Below, one piece after another: positions 53,437 through 63,124 of a stretch of 64,000 nucleotides of DNA; within the stretch, counting starts at the first letter, position 1, and each line of letters begins with the position of its first letter. The position numbers were made by a program, and so were the translations under genes. The notes under the pieces are model-generated. The model had not been told where the DNA came from and ran no database searches. It was given only the letters and a program-made list of their open reading frames with translations. Where the stretch lies: the NCBI GenBank assembly GCA_044433305.1, contig JAWXTS010000002.1, positions 1-64,000 on the forward strand, given 5' to 3'. The DNA is from JAWXTS01 sp044433305 (lineage in GTDB: Bacteria; Bacteroidota; Bacteroidia; Bacteroidales; Rikenellaceae).

Positions 53437-56100
53437 ATGATTAAACTTCGACTCTTTTTGCAGACCAGCTCTAAGATGATGAACGTTGTGGCTAGCTCCA
53501 TCAAACGTTCTATTCCTGTGGTTCTGCTTTTTGTTGCGGGTTCTGTCATGGCTCAGGAAAATGACGATGTTATCGACATGAACATCTCTCGACCAACCGT
53601 CGCTCCTGCCTATGGCACACAGTTTACTGCTGCAGAATTGCAACAAGTGCACCCAACAAGCCTTGTTCAGGCTTTGGAAGCTCTTATTCCAGCGTTGGTG
53701 GACCTAGACCCTTCAGAGGCTTATGGTTCAGATCCAAACGCCACTCCAGTGTTTTCTACTTACGGACAGAAGTCCCTTTCGACAAACACTTATGAGGGTA
53801 TCAACCAGATTGCTATTATCGTTGATGGTCACTCGGAAACTATCGATAGACTTGCTGACTTTGATATGGGAAGAATCGAAAGCGTTATCTACATCAAAGA
53901 TGCTTCGGCAGCAGCAATGTATGGTGTGCGTGCAGGTAAAGGCGCAATCGTAATCACCACTAAAAAAGCCGCTAAGGGTAGCATCAACTTGATTTACAAC
54001 TTTGATGGCGAGTTCCAGACTGCTTCTACTAGCACATTCAACTATATGAATGCCTCTGAGAAACTTGCAGCTGAGAATGCTGCGGGTCTATATGAAGGCA
54101 ACGAGGAGCTATACAACGAGCGTCTTGCAGCTGGTGAAACAGATTGGACAAGTTTGCCTCTAGAAACTGTATTCATGCACCGCCACCGCTTGTCTTTGGA
54201 GGGTTCGGATGAGAATCTAGCCTACCGTGGTACCATATATAATAATATGGGACAAAACGGTGTTATGAATGGTTCATACCGTAAAGGATATGGTGCATTG
54301 GCATACATAGGATATAAAACAGGTATCGTTAGAGTATCTAACGAACTTAGCGTAGATAAAATCGAGGCTCGCGAGTCTAGCTACGGTAGCATGTACCAAT
54401 GGGGTGCTATCAATCCTTATTATGAGGCAGTTGATGGCCGCGGCGATGCTTACGAAAACCTTGGCGAGGGCACTGCAACAGAGCAGTATTCACCTTTGTA
54501 CGAGGCTACACTTAACAGCTTTGACAAAACAAAATACTTGCGTGTAAGCAACAGCTTGTTGTTGAGCGTTGATGTATATGAGGGTGTTGAGCTATTTGGT
54601 AGCTTCAACTACACTAACGATTCTTACGAGAACTCAGTGTTTATCTCTCCTTTGTCTAGTACTTTTGATTACCTATCTTCTGATGAGGCTGACCAAAAAG
54701 GTCATTACAGCATCAGCCGCCAGAATGCAGTTACTTTCCAAGAGCAGCTAGGTGTTAGCTACCTATATACTTGTGGCGCAAATATGTTCTCGGCTGTTGT
54801 GGGTACAGAGATTTTCTCTTTCGCACTTAAAGAGTCTGCATACACTGGTATGGGTATGTCTAGTGACAATATGAACTATGTTTCTTTTGCTCAGAAATAC
54901 TATGACACTCCATTTGGTGGTCAGCTTGACGAGCATGTGCTCAGTGGATATGCAACATTTGCTTATGCTTATGACAAGAAATTGTTTATTGACCTTGCAG
55001 GTCGTGTAGACAAATCCTCTGCTCTGGCTCCAGACAACAGAACCGTAGGTTCTTACTCTGCTGCTGCACGTTACAACTTTAAAGAAACATACCTACTAGA
55101 AGATGCTAAGTGGTTGTCAGCTTTGAACCTTACAGCTTCTTATGGTAGCGCAGCTAGTTACCAGTTTGACTATTCTACTGTTAACGCTACTTACTCTTAT
55201 GATATTGACAATCCTTACCTTAATGGTTTGGGTAACTATGACTATGGCAACGGTCTTGTGTCTCTTGCAGGCGACAATACTTACAACTCATCTTTGAAAT
55301 GGCAAGCAGACAAACACTTCAATGTAGGTCTTAACGCTATTGTAGGTCCTGTTAGCTTCGGTGTTGGTTATTACAACATCCTATCTACAAACTTGTTGGC
55401 TATGGATTCAGTAGATCCTTCTATGGGTGTTAGCTTCCAATATACAAATGCTGGTGAGGTTCGCAATGCAGGTGTTGAGTATAGCTTGCGTGTTAATGTT
55501 CTTCAAGGTGACAACAACTTGAATGTGTCGTTGTTTACATCAGGCGTGCTTAACAAAAACACTCTTGTGGCAGCACCAGACTTTATGAACACTGCGGACA
55601 ACTATTCTCCACTAATTATCAATAATGCTGCTGACGGAATTTATGCTTATGAGGATGAGAGCCTAGAGTCAGGTTTGGTTTACATGGGTAGCTCAACACC
55701 TAAGATTAAAGGTTCTTTCGGTATTAGTGCTTCTTATGGCAACTTTGACTTTAGTGCTTTGTTTAACTACTCTTCTGGAGCTATGGTTTACAACTACTAC
55801 GAGCACTATATCACTGATATGACTGATGTTACCTCTAACTCGTTTGGTAGTTCAACAACTCAAACTTGTTATGAGCCTTTGGCAGACTACGTTTATGAGC
55901 GTAATGTTCTTGCTCTATCATCTTTGCGTCTAGGCTACAACTTCTCTGATGCTGTTGCTTCAAAACTAATGATGAAAGGTTTGAAAGTTTCTGCTACATG
56001 TACAGACCTTTTCTACCACTCATCTGTGGACAACTATATGAGGGGTTATATCTACCCTTATTCAACTGGAGTTATACTTAGCCTTCAGGCAACATTCTAA
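53437..56100 (+). CDS. Short SusC-like TonB-dependent transporter, locus 2 first receptor
   Basis: This 887-residue outer-membrane protein has a signal peptide (about 20-40, ending SVMAQ) and then a plug domain that starts almost at once (about 60-185; GRIESVIYIKDASAAAMYGVRAGKGAIVITTKK). The carboxypeptidase-like domain found in most SusC proteins is missing, as is a clear TonB box, so it is about 200 residues shorter than its neighbour. The barrel ends in aromatic residues (SLQATF). It is followed 15 bp later by its own SusD. It may form a complex with that SusD or act as a helper receptor; the latter is inference. Confidence 0.88.
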   Translation: MIKLRLFLQTSSKMMNVVASSIKRSIPVVLLFVAGSVMAQENDDVIDMNISRPTVAPAYGTQFTAAELQQVHPTSLVQALEALIPALVDLDPSEAYGSDPNATPVFSTYGQKSLSTNTYEGINQIAIIVDGHSETIDRLADFDMGRIESVIYIKDASAAAMYGVRAGKGAIVITTKKAAKGSINLIYNFDGEFQTASTSTFNYMNASEKLAAENAAGLYEGNEELYNERLAAGETDWTSLPLETVFMHRHRLSLEGSDENLAYRGTIYNNMGQNGVMNGSYRKGYGALAYIGYKTGIVRVSNELSVDKIEARESSYGSMYQWGAINPYYEAVDGRGDAYENLGEGTATEQYSPLYEATLNSFDKTKYLRVSNSLLLSVDVYEGVELFGSFNYTNDSYENSVFISPLSSTFDYLSSDEADQKGHYSISRQNAVTFQEQLGVSYLYTCGANMFSAVVGTEIFSFALKESAYTGMGMSSDNMNYVSFAQKYYDTPFGGQLDEHVLSGYATFAYAYDKKLFIDLAGRVDKSSALAPDNRTVGSYSAAARYNFKETYLLEDAKWLSALNLTASYGSAASYQFDYSTVNATYSYDIDNPYLNGLGNYDYGNGLVSLAGDNTYNSSLKWQADKHFNVGLNAIVGPVSFGVGYYNILSTNLLAMDSVDPSMGVSFQYTNAGEVRNAGVEYSLRVNVLQGDNNLNVSLFTSGVLNKNTLVAAPDFMNTADNYSPLIINNAADGIYAYEDESLESGLVYMGSSTPKIKGSFGISASYGNFDFSALFNYSSGAMVYNYYEHYITDMTDVTSNSFGSSTTQTCYEPLADYVYERNVLALSSLRLGYNFSDAVASKLMMKGLKVSATCTDLFYHSSVDNYMRGYIYPYSTGVILSLQATF

Positions 56101-56115
56101 TAAACGACTAGAGAT

Positions 56116-57504
56116 ATGAAAAAAATATTTTACTTAGCAGCCCTGTTGTTGACAATGACATCGTGCAGCGGCTGGTTTGATACAGAGCCTAATGATGGTA
56201 GTGCTAGCGAGAACGTCTTCAATTCTGAGACTTCTTTCCGTGACTACATGAACAGCATCTACTGCATACTTGCGGGCGAGGATTTGTATGGCGAGCAGAT
56301 TACTATAACCTCTGAGGTTATGGGTGGAACACTTGATGTTTCTGATTATGACAACTATGTTGATTTGGCGAAGTTCACATTTGCAGATGCAGATAACGTT
56401 GCATATGCAGAGGCTATTTATACTAGACTTTACCGTGCAATCTATGGTTGTAACGACATCCTGAGACTTTTTGAAAGTAATTCTGATGTTTCTTTTGTGT
56501 CAGGTTCAAAAGAGATGATGATGGCCGAGGCTAAGGCCCTAAGAGCTTTCTTGCACATGGAGCTTGCTCGTTTGTTCTTGGTTTCTCCAGCGGCTATGGA
56601 TGATGCTCAGACCCTATATTGGGCAGAGAGCATTGATCAGCTTGGTACTAAGATGACTGCAACAGAGATTTATGAGAAAGCCGTTGAGGAGCTAGAGGCT
56701 GCGGCAGCGGTTCTTGAAGTCAATGACCCAATCGTAAATGGCGAGGATTATAACGAGAACTCACTTCTTGGAGCTAGTCCAGAGGAGCGCGTTTGGAAAC
56801 TTAACTACTACGCTGTTCAGGCGGTTAAAGCACGTGCGTTGTTGTCTGTTGCAACAGAGGATGCTGCTGCTGAGGCTTTGACAACTCTTCAAGGTATTAT
56901 CAGCTCTGAGGCTTATTCTTTCGTAAAGACTATATCTAACAAAGACTATGCTTTCTCTGCAGAGTATCTTTTTGCTTTGCCATCAACATCTTATGGCACA
57001 ACCTTTAGTGAGGTGAACGAGGAACTTTATGTAAATAAAGGCATCATGGTAACTTCGACAGTAGACAAAGATGGTATGTATGAGGATGACCGTCGTCGTT
57101 ATTGGATAGATGATAACAACTCATTGTCTGTTAAATTCGACGAGAGCAACACTCTAGATAGCTGGGGTATTTCTCCAGCAATACCTGTTGTGAAATATGG
57201 CGAGGTTTACCTTATGGCTATCGAGGCTGCTATCAATTCAAACAATCTATCTACGGCAATTAGTCTTTACAATGCTTTCATAACAGAGCGTAACTCGTCA
57301 AGCTATGTGCTTGACAGTAGCGCGGATGAGGCTCTTGTTCAGGCAGCTCTAGATTCTCAGTTTGTATATGAGTTCTTGGGTGAGGGTGTACGCTACCAAT
57401 ACCTAAAAAGAAACAACATGAGTGCTGAGGCATTTGACGGTACTACTATCACTAACTTTGGTGAAAAAGTGTTTGGTGCAGATCTTTCGCAACTAATTAA
57501 ATAA
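56116..57504 (+). CDS. SusD/RagB-family lipoprotein, partner of the short SusC
   Basis: This 462-residue lipoprotein has MKKIFYLAALLLTMTSC, then SGWFDTEPND. SusD landmarks are FNSETSFRDYMNSIYCIL, the helix AEAKALRAFLHMELARLFLVSP, AVKARALLSVA, and the C-terminal VYLMAIEAAINSNNLSTAISLYNAF with a terminal FLGEGVRYQYLKRNN. It would cap the SusC barrel encoded just before. At 462 residues it is slightly smaller than the other two SusD proteins here. It lies 17 bp before the second SusC gene, so all belong to one operon. Confidence 0.9.
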   Translation: MKKIFYLAALLLTMTSCSGWFDTEPNDGSASENVFNSETSFRDYMNSIYCILAGEDLYGEQITITSEVMGGTLDVSDYDNYVDLAKFTFADADNVAYAEAIYTRLYRAIYGCNDILRLFESNSDVSFVSGSKEMMMAEAKALRAFLHMELARLFLVSPAAMDDAQTLYWAESIDQLGTKMTATEIYEKAVEELEAAAAVLEVNDPIVNGEDYNENSLLGASPEERVWKLNYYAVQAVKARALLSVATEDAAAEALTTLQGIISSEAYSFVKTISNKDYAFSAEYLFALPSTSYGTTFSEVNEELYVNKGIMVTSTVDKDGMYEDDRRRYWIDDNNSLSVKFDESNTLDSWGISPAIPVVKYGEVYLMAIEAAINSNNLSTAISLYNAFITERNSSSYVLDSSADEALVQAALDSQFVYEFLGEGVRYQYLKRNNMSAEAFDGTTITNFGEKVFGADLSQLIK

Positions 57505-57521
57505 TTCAAAGAATAACGAAG

Positions 57522-60500
57522 ATGATGAACTTTTCGATATATAAAGCCTTGTTTAGCGGATCTTTGGTACGTAAATGTGCTATGGTTTGCTTTGCTCTGG
57601 CTGTTGCCACAACTGGGGCATCAGCACAATCGACTACATCTAGCTCAGAAAATAAAGATGTAGTTGCTAAGGCGACACCCGTACGCAGAATCACTGGTAC
57701 GGTAAAAGATGATAAAGGACAGCCGGTTATTGGAGCTTCGGTTGTTTCAAAAACTAATAACCGAAGAGGTGCTTCAACAAATGTTGATGGAACCTTTGCC
57801 TTCAATATTGAGGTAGATGCAACTCACATCGTGGTTTCGATGATAGGTATGCAAACCAAAGAAGTAGCTATCTCTCAACGCAACGAGTCTATTGATGTGG
57901 TGCTTGTTGCTGATGTTGTTGAGGTTGACAATGTTGTTGTTACGGGCTATGTCTCAAAAGCAAAAAATAGCTTTACGGGTACAGCAACTCAGGTTACGGG
58001 TGAACAACTTATAATGGTCAACCCAACAAATGTGCTAGAGGGTCTTCAGGCCTTTGACCCATCATTTGTGATTTCGGATATGGATGGTTTGTATGGTTCT
58101 AACCCTAACTACGTTCCAAGCAGTATCGAGATTCGTGGTGCAAACAGCCTTCCTGATATCTCTGAGGGAACACTACAAACTTACACTTCACTACCTATAT
58201 TTATTATAGATGGTTTCCAAGTAGATGTTGAGCAGGTTTACAACCTTGACGTTAACCGCGTTGAGAGTGTAACAATCTTGAAAGATGCTGCTGCCTCTTC
58301 TATCTATGGTTCACGTGCATCAAACGGTGTTATCGTGATCGTTACTAAGATGCCTGAGAAAGGTAAAGTACAAGTTTCTTATACCTTCAATGGTAGTATC
58401 GAAACTCCAGACTTGTCGTCTTACAATCTGATGAACGCTCAAGAGATTGTAGATTACTATGACAAGATGAACGTTTTTGATACTAGCGACCCAGAGATGG
58501 CTAACATGATGGAGCTTCTAAGAATGGAGGCTGCAAATGGTGTCGACACTTACTGGTTGTCTCAACCTCTACAATCAGCCTTCCAACAATCTCACTCGTT
58601 GTTCCTAGACGGTGGTATTGATGTAGGTGAGAAGAAAACTAACTCTCTTCGTTACTCTGTAAACCTTAGTGCCAATCTTCAAGATGGTGTTATGAAAGGT
58701 TCAGACCGCAACGTTTATGGTGGTGGTACTAAATTGATCTTCGATACTAAGAAGTTGCAGGTAACAAGTGACATTCAGGTTTCGATGACTGACTACACTA
58801 ACTCACCTTATGGAAGTTTCTCAACTTACACTCAGCTACTTCCTAATTACAGAATCACAGACGAGGATGGCAACTATTTGCCTACTCTATCTTTGGCTAA
58901 CATACCTATGTATGATAACTATACTTGGGGAAGTTCACTTTCTTCTACTTTGGGTTATCAAATCAACCCTCTTTATGAGGCGACAGAGCTTGCTAACTAC
59001 TCAGGTGGTAACAGCCTAAATGCAACTTATAGCTTTGGTGCTAACTGGGAGGTTATCGATGACTTGCGTATTAAAGCTAACTTCTCTGCTAGTCACAGCA
59101 CAAGCACAACTGAGGATTATGTTTCTCCATTTAGCTCTACTGTTGATGATGGTCTAGGTTCTAGTCTTGATGAGCTTTACCGCAAAGGTAGCTACTCTAG
59201 AACAGACAACTCGTCAAACACATACTACGGTATGGTTAACATATCTTACCTTAAGACTCTAGGCAAGCACACTATTCAAGCAGTGGTTGGTGGTGAGCTT
59301 AACGAGAGCAACGGCTATACAGATAGTTATAGTGTTGTTGGTTTCTTGAACGACTATATGACAGACGTTTCATCTAGTACTCAGTACACGGTTAATGGCA
59401 GCCCTAGTGGTAGCAACTCTATTGTTCGTACTTCAGGTGCATTTGCAACAGCCAACTACTCTTATGATAACCGTTATATGCTTGATTATAGCTATCGTCT
59501 TGATGGTTCTTCAAACTTTGCTTCAAAACAACGCGTCTCAGGCTTCTGGGCTTTGGGTGCTCGTTGGAATCTTAGTGAGGAGTCGTTCATGCAGAATCAA
59601 GATATATTCAGCAACCTAGCATTCAAGGCTAATATCGGTACTACTGGTAACTCTAACTTCTCGTTGAGCCAGATTCTAAGTATGTACCAATATCTTGAGA
59701 TGTATGATGGTGTTACTGGTGCCGAGCTTTTGTCTCTTGCCAACCCTAATCTTAAATGGCAGACTACACTTAAGAAGAACGTTGGTGTTGAGCTTGGTCT
59801 ATGGAACAACAGACTTAATGTAGAGTTCAACGTTTACTCAAACAGAACCGAGGACAACGTTACTACAATCTCTATCTTGCCTTCAACAGGTTTCAGCACA
59901 TATATGGCTAACCAAGGTGATGTTATCAATGATGGTTATGAGTTCTTTGTTTCTGTTACTCCTGTTCAGACTAAGGACTTCCAGTTCAACTTCTTTATCA
60001 ATGGTAGCCACAACCGCAACACTCTTGAGAAACTTTCAGACGCGCTTCAGGCATACAATGATGCTGTAATTGCTGGTCAGAACGATATTGAGACTGGTGC
60101 TACTAAGGTTGAGAATGTCTTCCTATTTGAGGAGGGTGGTTCACTTACTTCTATCTACGCTGTACGTTCTTTGGGTATCGACCCAGGTACAGGTCAGGAG
60201 ATTTTCTTGACTAAGGATGGTGAGCGTACATTTGATTGGAATGCGGCAGACCAAGTTGTTGTTGGTGACACTCAGGCTGACATCTACGGATACTTTGGTT
60301 TCAACTTCAACTATCGTCGTTGGCAGTTGAGTTCTACTTTCCAATATTCTTATGGTGGACAGATTTACAACAGCACACTTGTTGACCGTATCGAGAACCC
60401 ATCGCTTAACTTGAGCAGTGGTGCTACGGCTTACAACATGGATAAAAGAGCACTTTATGATCGTTGGGCTGAGCCAGGTGATGTCGCTAAATATAGCGGT

Positions 60501-60746
60501 GCTGGTAGCTCAAGTGTGACTTACACTAGCTCACGTTTTGTTCAGGACAACAATTACCTAAGCATGAGTTCATTGAAGTTGATGTATACTTTGAACAAGC
60601 CTAATACTAAATTGTGGGGCTTCTCTATGTTGAAGGTTGCTTTGTCAACAAATGACCTATTCTATCTTTCAACTGTCGAGCAAGAGCGTGGTTTGTACTA
60701 CCCTTATGCCCGTACATACTATTTAACACTTCAAGCGAACTTCTAA
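57522..60746 (+). CDS. SusC/RagA TonB-dependent transporter, locus 2 second receptor
   Basis: This 1074-residue protein has a signal peptide (about 1-36, ending ASAQ), a carboxypeptidase-regulatory-like domain (about 56-130; ITGTVKDDKGQPVIGASVV), a TonB-box-like VDNVVVTGY, a plug (about 145-260; VTILKDAAASSIYGSRASNG) and a full barrel ending YLTLQANF. It is clearly related to the locus 1 receptor: both have SMIGMQT, VTGY, SSFTG/NSFTG and YNLMNAQE. It has no STN domain, so it should transport without direct FecR signalling. An alternative start is the second Met. Confidence 0.94.
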   Translation: MMNFSIYKALFSGSLVRKCAMVCFALAVATTGASAQSTTSSSENKDVVAKATPVRRITGTVKDDKGQPVIGASVVSKTNNRRGASTNVDGTFAFNIEVDATHIVVSMIGMQTKEVAISQRNESIDVVLVADVVEVDNVVVTGYVSKAKNSFTGTATQVTGEQLIMVNPTNVLEGLQAFDPSFVISDMDGLYGSNPNYVPSSIEIRGANSLPDISEGTLQTYTSLPIFIIDGFQVDVEQVYNLDVNRVESVTILKDAAASSIYGSRASNGVIVIVTKMPEKGKVQVSYTFNGSIETPDLSSYNLMNAQEIVDYYDKMNVFDTSDPEMANMMELLRMEAANGVDTYWLSQPLQSAFQQSHSLFLDGGIDVGEKKTNSLRYSVNLSANLQDGVMKGSDRNVYGGGTKLIFDTKKLQVTSDIQVSMTDYTNSPYGSFSTYTQLLPNYRITDEDGNYLPTLSLANIPMYDNYTWGSSLSSTLGYQINPLYEATELANYSGGNSLNATYSFGANWEVIDDLRIKANFSASHSTSTTEDYVSPFSSTVDDGLGSSLDELYRKGSYSRTDNSSNTYYGMVNISYLKTLGKHTIQAVVGGELNESNGYTDSYSVVGFLNDYMTDVSSSTQYTVNGSPSGSNSIVRTSGAFATANYSYDNRYMLDYSYRLDGSSNFASKQRVSGFWALGARWNLSEESFMQNQDIFSNLAFKANIGTTGNSNFSLSQILSMYQYLEMYDGVTGAELLSLANPNLKWQTTLKKNVGVELGLWNNRLNVEFNVYSNRTEDNVTTISILPSTGFSTYMANQGDVINDGYEFFVSVTPVQTKDFQFNFFINGSHNRNTLEKLSDALQAYNDAVIAGQNDIETGATKVENVFLFEEGGSLTSIYAVRSLGIDPGTGQEIFLTKDGERTFDWNAADQVVVGDTQADIYGYFGFNFNYRRWQLSSTFQYSYGGQIYNSTLVDRIENPSLNLSSGATAYNMDKRALYDRWAEPGDVAKYSGAGSSSVTYTSSRFVQDNNYLSMSSLKLMYTLNKPNTKLWGFSMLKVALSTNDLFYLSTVEQERGLYYPYARTYYLTLQANF

Positions 60747-60758
60747 TAACAGACAGAT

Positions 60759-62345
60759 ATGAAAATTAAATTTTTATCAATCATATTAATATTGGTAGCG
60801 AGCGTTTCTTGTTCGGAATGGCTCGATGTATATCCAGATTCTGAGATTACCTCAGAGAAGGTGTTTGAGGACGAGGAAGGATATTACTCAGCTCTAGCTG
60901 GTCTTTATGTAAAGATGACAGCTGACGACCTTTATGGTTTTGAGCTTACCTCAGGATTGCTAGATTACATGGGAGGCAATGTGTATGTTGGTTCAGGTAA
61001 CTACTTGACTTACCATGCAAACTACTTCTATGATAATGCATACTATGCTTCTTATGTTGCTCCTTTGCAGTTTCCTGCGCTTAACTTCTATCGTGGAGGT
61101 ATATATACAGATGCAACAGATGGTCAATTAGATGACTGGTGGACAGGTTTGTATAGTATTATTGCAAATGCAAATGTGCTTATCGAAACTGTTAAAGAAG
61201 AAGATGCTTCAATGTTCGAGGACGGTGTTAAAGACTTGGTTTTGGCCGAGGCTATGGCTGTTAAGGCTTATATCCACCTTGACTTGGTTCGTATGTTCCA
61301 AGTTCCTTACCTTGATGCAGATGGCAAAACTGAAGCTCGTATTCCTTACATGGAGAACATGGATGGTTTGCAGTTTGTGCCTTCTGCAACAACAGATGAG
61401 ATTCTAGACAAGGTAGATGCTGATTTGGCTTATGCTGCTGAGCTTATGAAAGATGTAGACCCTATATCTTCAGGCAAGAGCTACTATGCACAAATGTTTA
61501 GTAGTAACCGCCAGCACAAATTGAACTACTATGCTGTTAAGGCTCTTCAGGCACGTTCATTCTTGTATCGCGGCAAAAACCAAGAGGCTTACGATGCTGC
61601 TATGGAGGTTATCAATGCAGCTGATGGCATAGGTGTTCACTTTATTACAGATGCAGAGATGGCTACCCTAGATAGTGATAATGTTCCTGTAAATCGTAAC
61701 TGCTATATGGAGAACTTATTCGCTATTAGAAAAGATGATTTGAGCGATACATTTTATAGTACAGCTATTGGATATTCTTGTACTTATGGTACATTTGGAC
61801 GTATGGCAACTAACCCTTGGTTGAATTATGGAGAAAGTTCAGGTGTGGTTTACTTCAACTGGGCGCAATCAGATATACGTTATTCTCTTTGGAAACAACC
61901 AGGTACAAGTTCTCTAACTTCTGGCATGATAGCAAAATACTATCACACTTCAACTCTTGCTGCCGACGAGGCTCTTTATCCTACTAGTGCTGCTTCGTTG
62001 TTGAAACTAGGAGAGGTCTATCTTATCGCTGCTGAGGCTGCCGCTGAGGCTGTTTCTGTTGCTGAGGCTGTTCGCCTTTTGAACGTGCTTCAAACAGCAC
62101 GTGGTGCTGCTCTTTTCTCAGGTTCAGATAAGGATTCTTTCAGCCAAGAGATTTTGTATGAGTATCGTCGCGAGATGTTGGGTGATGGTCAGTTGTTCTA
62201 TGCTAACAAACGTCGTAACGAGCCTTTGTTGCACACTCTGTTCCAAACAGGTGACACAGGTACTCCTTACTACTTTACTATGACAAAAGATCGTTATACG
62301 CCAAGTACACCAAATTCAGAATATAACGGAGGTCGAACTTACTAA
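60759..62345 (+). CDS. SusD/RagB-family lipoprotein, locus 2 second pair
   Basis: This 528-residue lipoprotein (VSC, then SEWLDVYPDSEITSEKVFEDEEGYYSAL) is similar at its start to the locus 1 SusD (CSWLDVDSDTYILEEDLFSTEDGYFSAL). The family's helical scaffold is seen in AEAMAVKAYIHLDLVRMFQVPY and ALQARSFLYRGKNQEAYDAAMEVI, and the C-terminal part in LGEVYLIAAEAAAEAVSVAEAV and YEYRREMLGDGQLFYANKRRN. It caps the 1074-residue SusC. It lies 12 bp after that gene and 11 bp before the DUF4843 gene. Confidence 0.93.
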   Translation: MKIKFLSIILILVASVSCSEWLDVYPDSEITSEKVFEDEEGYYSALAGLYVKMTADDLYGFELTSGLLDYMGGNVYVGSGNYLTYHANYFYDNAYYASYVAPLQFPALNFYRGGIYTDATDGQLDDWWTGLYSIIANANVLIETVKEEDASMFEDGVKDLVLAEAMAVKAYIHLDLVRMFQVPYLDADGKTEARIPYMENMDGLQFVPSATTDEILDKVDADLAYAAELMKDVDPISSGKSYYAQMFSSNRQHKLNYYAVKALQARSFLYRGKNQEAYDAAMEVINAADGIGVHFITDAEMATLDSDNVPVNRNCYMENLFAIRKDDLSDTFYSTAIGYSCTYGTFGRMATNPWLNYGESSGVVYFNWAQSDIRYSLWKQPGTSSLTSGMIAKYYHTSTLAADEALYPTSAASLLKLGEVYLIAAEAAAEAVSVAEAVRLLNVLQTARGAALFSGSDKDSFSQEILYEYRREMLGDGQLFYANKRRNEPLLHTLFQTGDTGTPYYFTMTKDRYTPSTPNSEYNGGRTY

Positions 62346-62356
62346 TTTAGATAAGA

Positions 62357-63106
62357 ATGAAAAAGATAATTTTATTTTCAGTATTTGCATCATTGCTCGC
62401 AATGAGCTCATGCAAAAAAGACGAGATAATGACCTTCGATTCATCGAAGCCAACAATAGATTTTCACAAAGCATATTACTTGTCAGGTAGCTATACTGAT
62501 TATGTGGATGTTATGGATACACTTAGTATGCGTGCAATCTATTATAGTGGACAGTCGACAATAGAATTTAAATTGCCAGTTAGAATGTCGGGCAGCATTA
62601 TTGACGAGGACCGTGTTTATAACGTGGCTCTTGCTACTGACAAATGCTATGGTGACCTTGTAGAGGGTGTTCACTACACTCTATCTGCTGATCAGATTCT
62701 TTCAGCTGGCAACTATGCAGACAGTGCAGTTATAGAGTTGAATGTTGCTCAGATTACGACTGATGCTGTTAGCGGTGTTTTGGTTATAGAGCACGTTGCA
62801 GGTGACGTTTTTGATAATGGCATAGATCACTACCAGTCTATCGGAGTACGCGTTTCTGGCGAGGGATTTACTACTCAGCCAGCATTTTGGAACTACAACA
62901 ACCTTAATGACTATGGTGGTACATTCTCTAGTATTAAGGCTGCAAAGTATGTAGAGCTTAATGGTGTTACAGATGATGAGTGGAAAGAGAGTAGTTCGGC
63001 TAAGCTTTATGCTTATGGCAAGCGTACCTACGAGTGGTTCCGCGACAACCCTACCTATGACGAAGGCGTACTAGTTGAGTTCTTGGGTACTGTTAAATAC
63101 GAATAA
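62357..63106 (+). CDS. DUF4843 lipoprotein, locus 2
   Basis: This 249-residue lipoprotein has AMSSC, then KKDEIMTFDSSKPTIDFHKAYY. The Lys/Asp/Glu right after the acylated Cys suggests surface export. The DUF4843 pattern appears in STIEFKLPVRMSGSIIDEDRVYNVAL, LVEGVHYTLSADQILSAGNY and SAVIELNVAQI. The C-terminal half (FWNYNNLNDYGGTFSSIKAAKYVEL) corresponds to the locus 1 homologue at 31288. It is probably a surface ligand binder next to SusD; this is inference from position. Confidence 0.78.
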   Translation: MKKIILFSVFASLLAMSSCKKDEIMTFDSSKPTIDFHKAYYLSGSYTDYVDVMDTLSMRAIYYSGQSTIEFKLPVRMSGSIIDEDRVYNVALATDKCYGDLVEGVHYTLSADQILSAGNYADSAVIELNVAQITTDAVSGVLVIEHVAGDVFDNGIDHYQSIGVRVSGEGFTTQPAFWNYNNLNDYGGTFSSIKAAKYVELNGVTDDEWKESSSAKLYAYGKRTYEWFRDNPTYDEGVLVEFLGTVKYE

Positions 63107-63124
63107 TTTTAAAGCACGAAAAAA

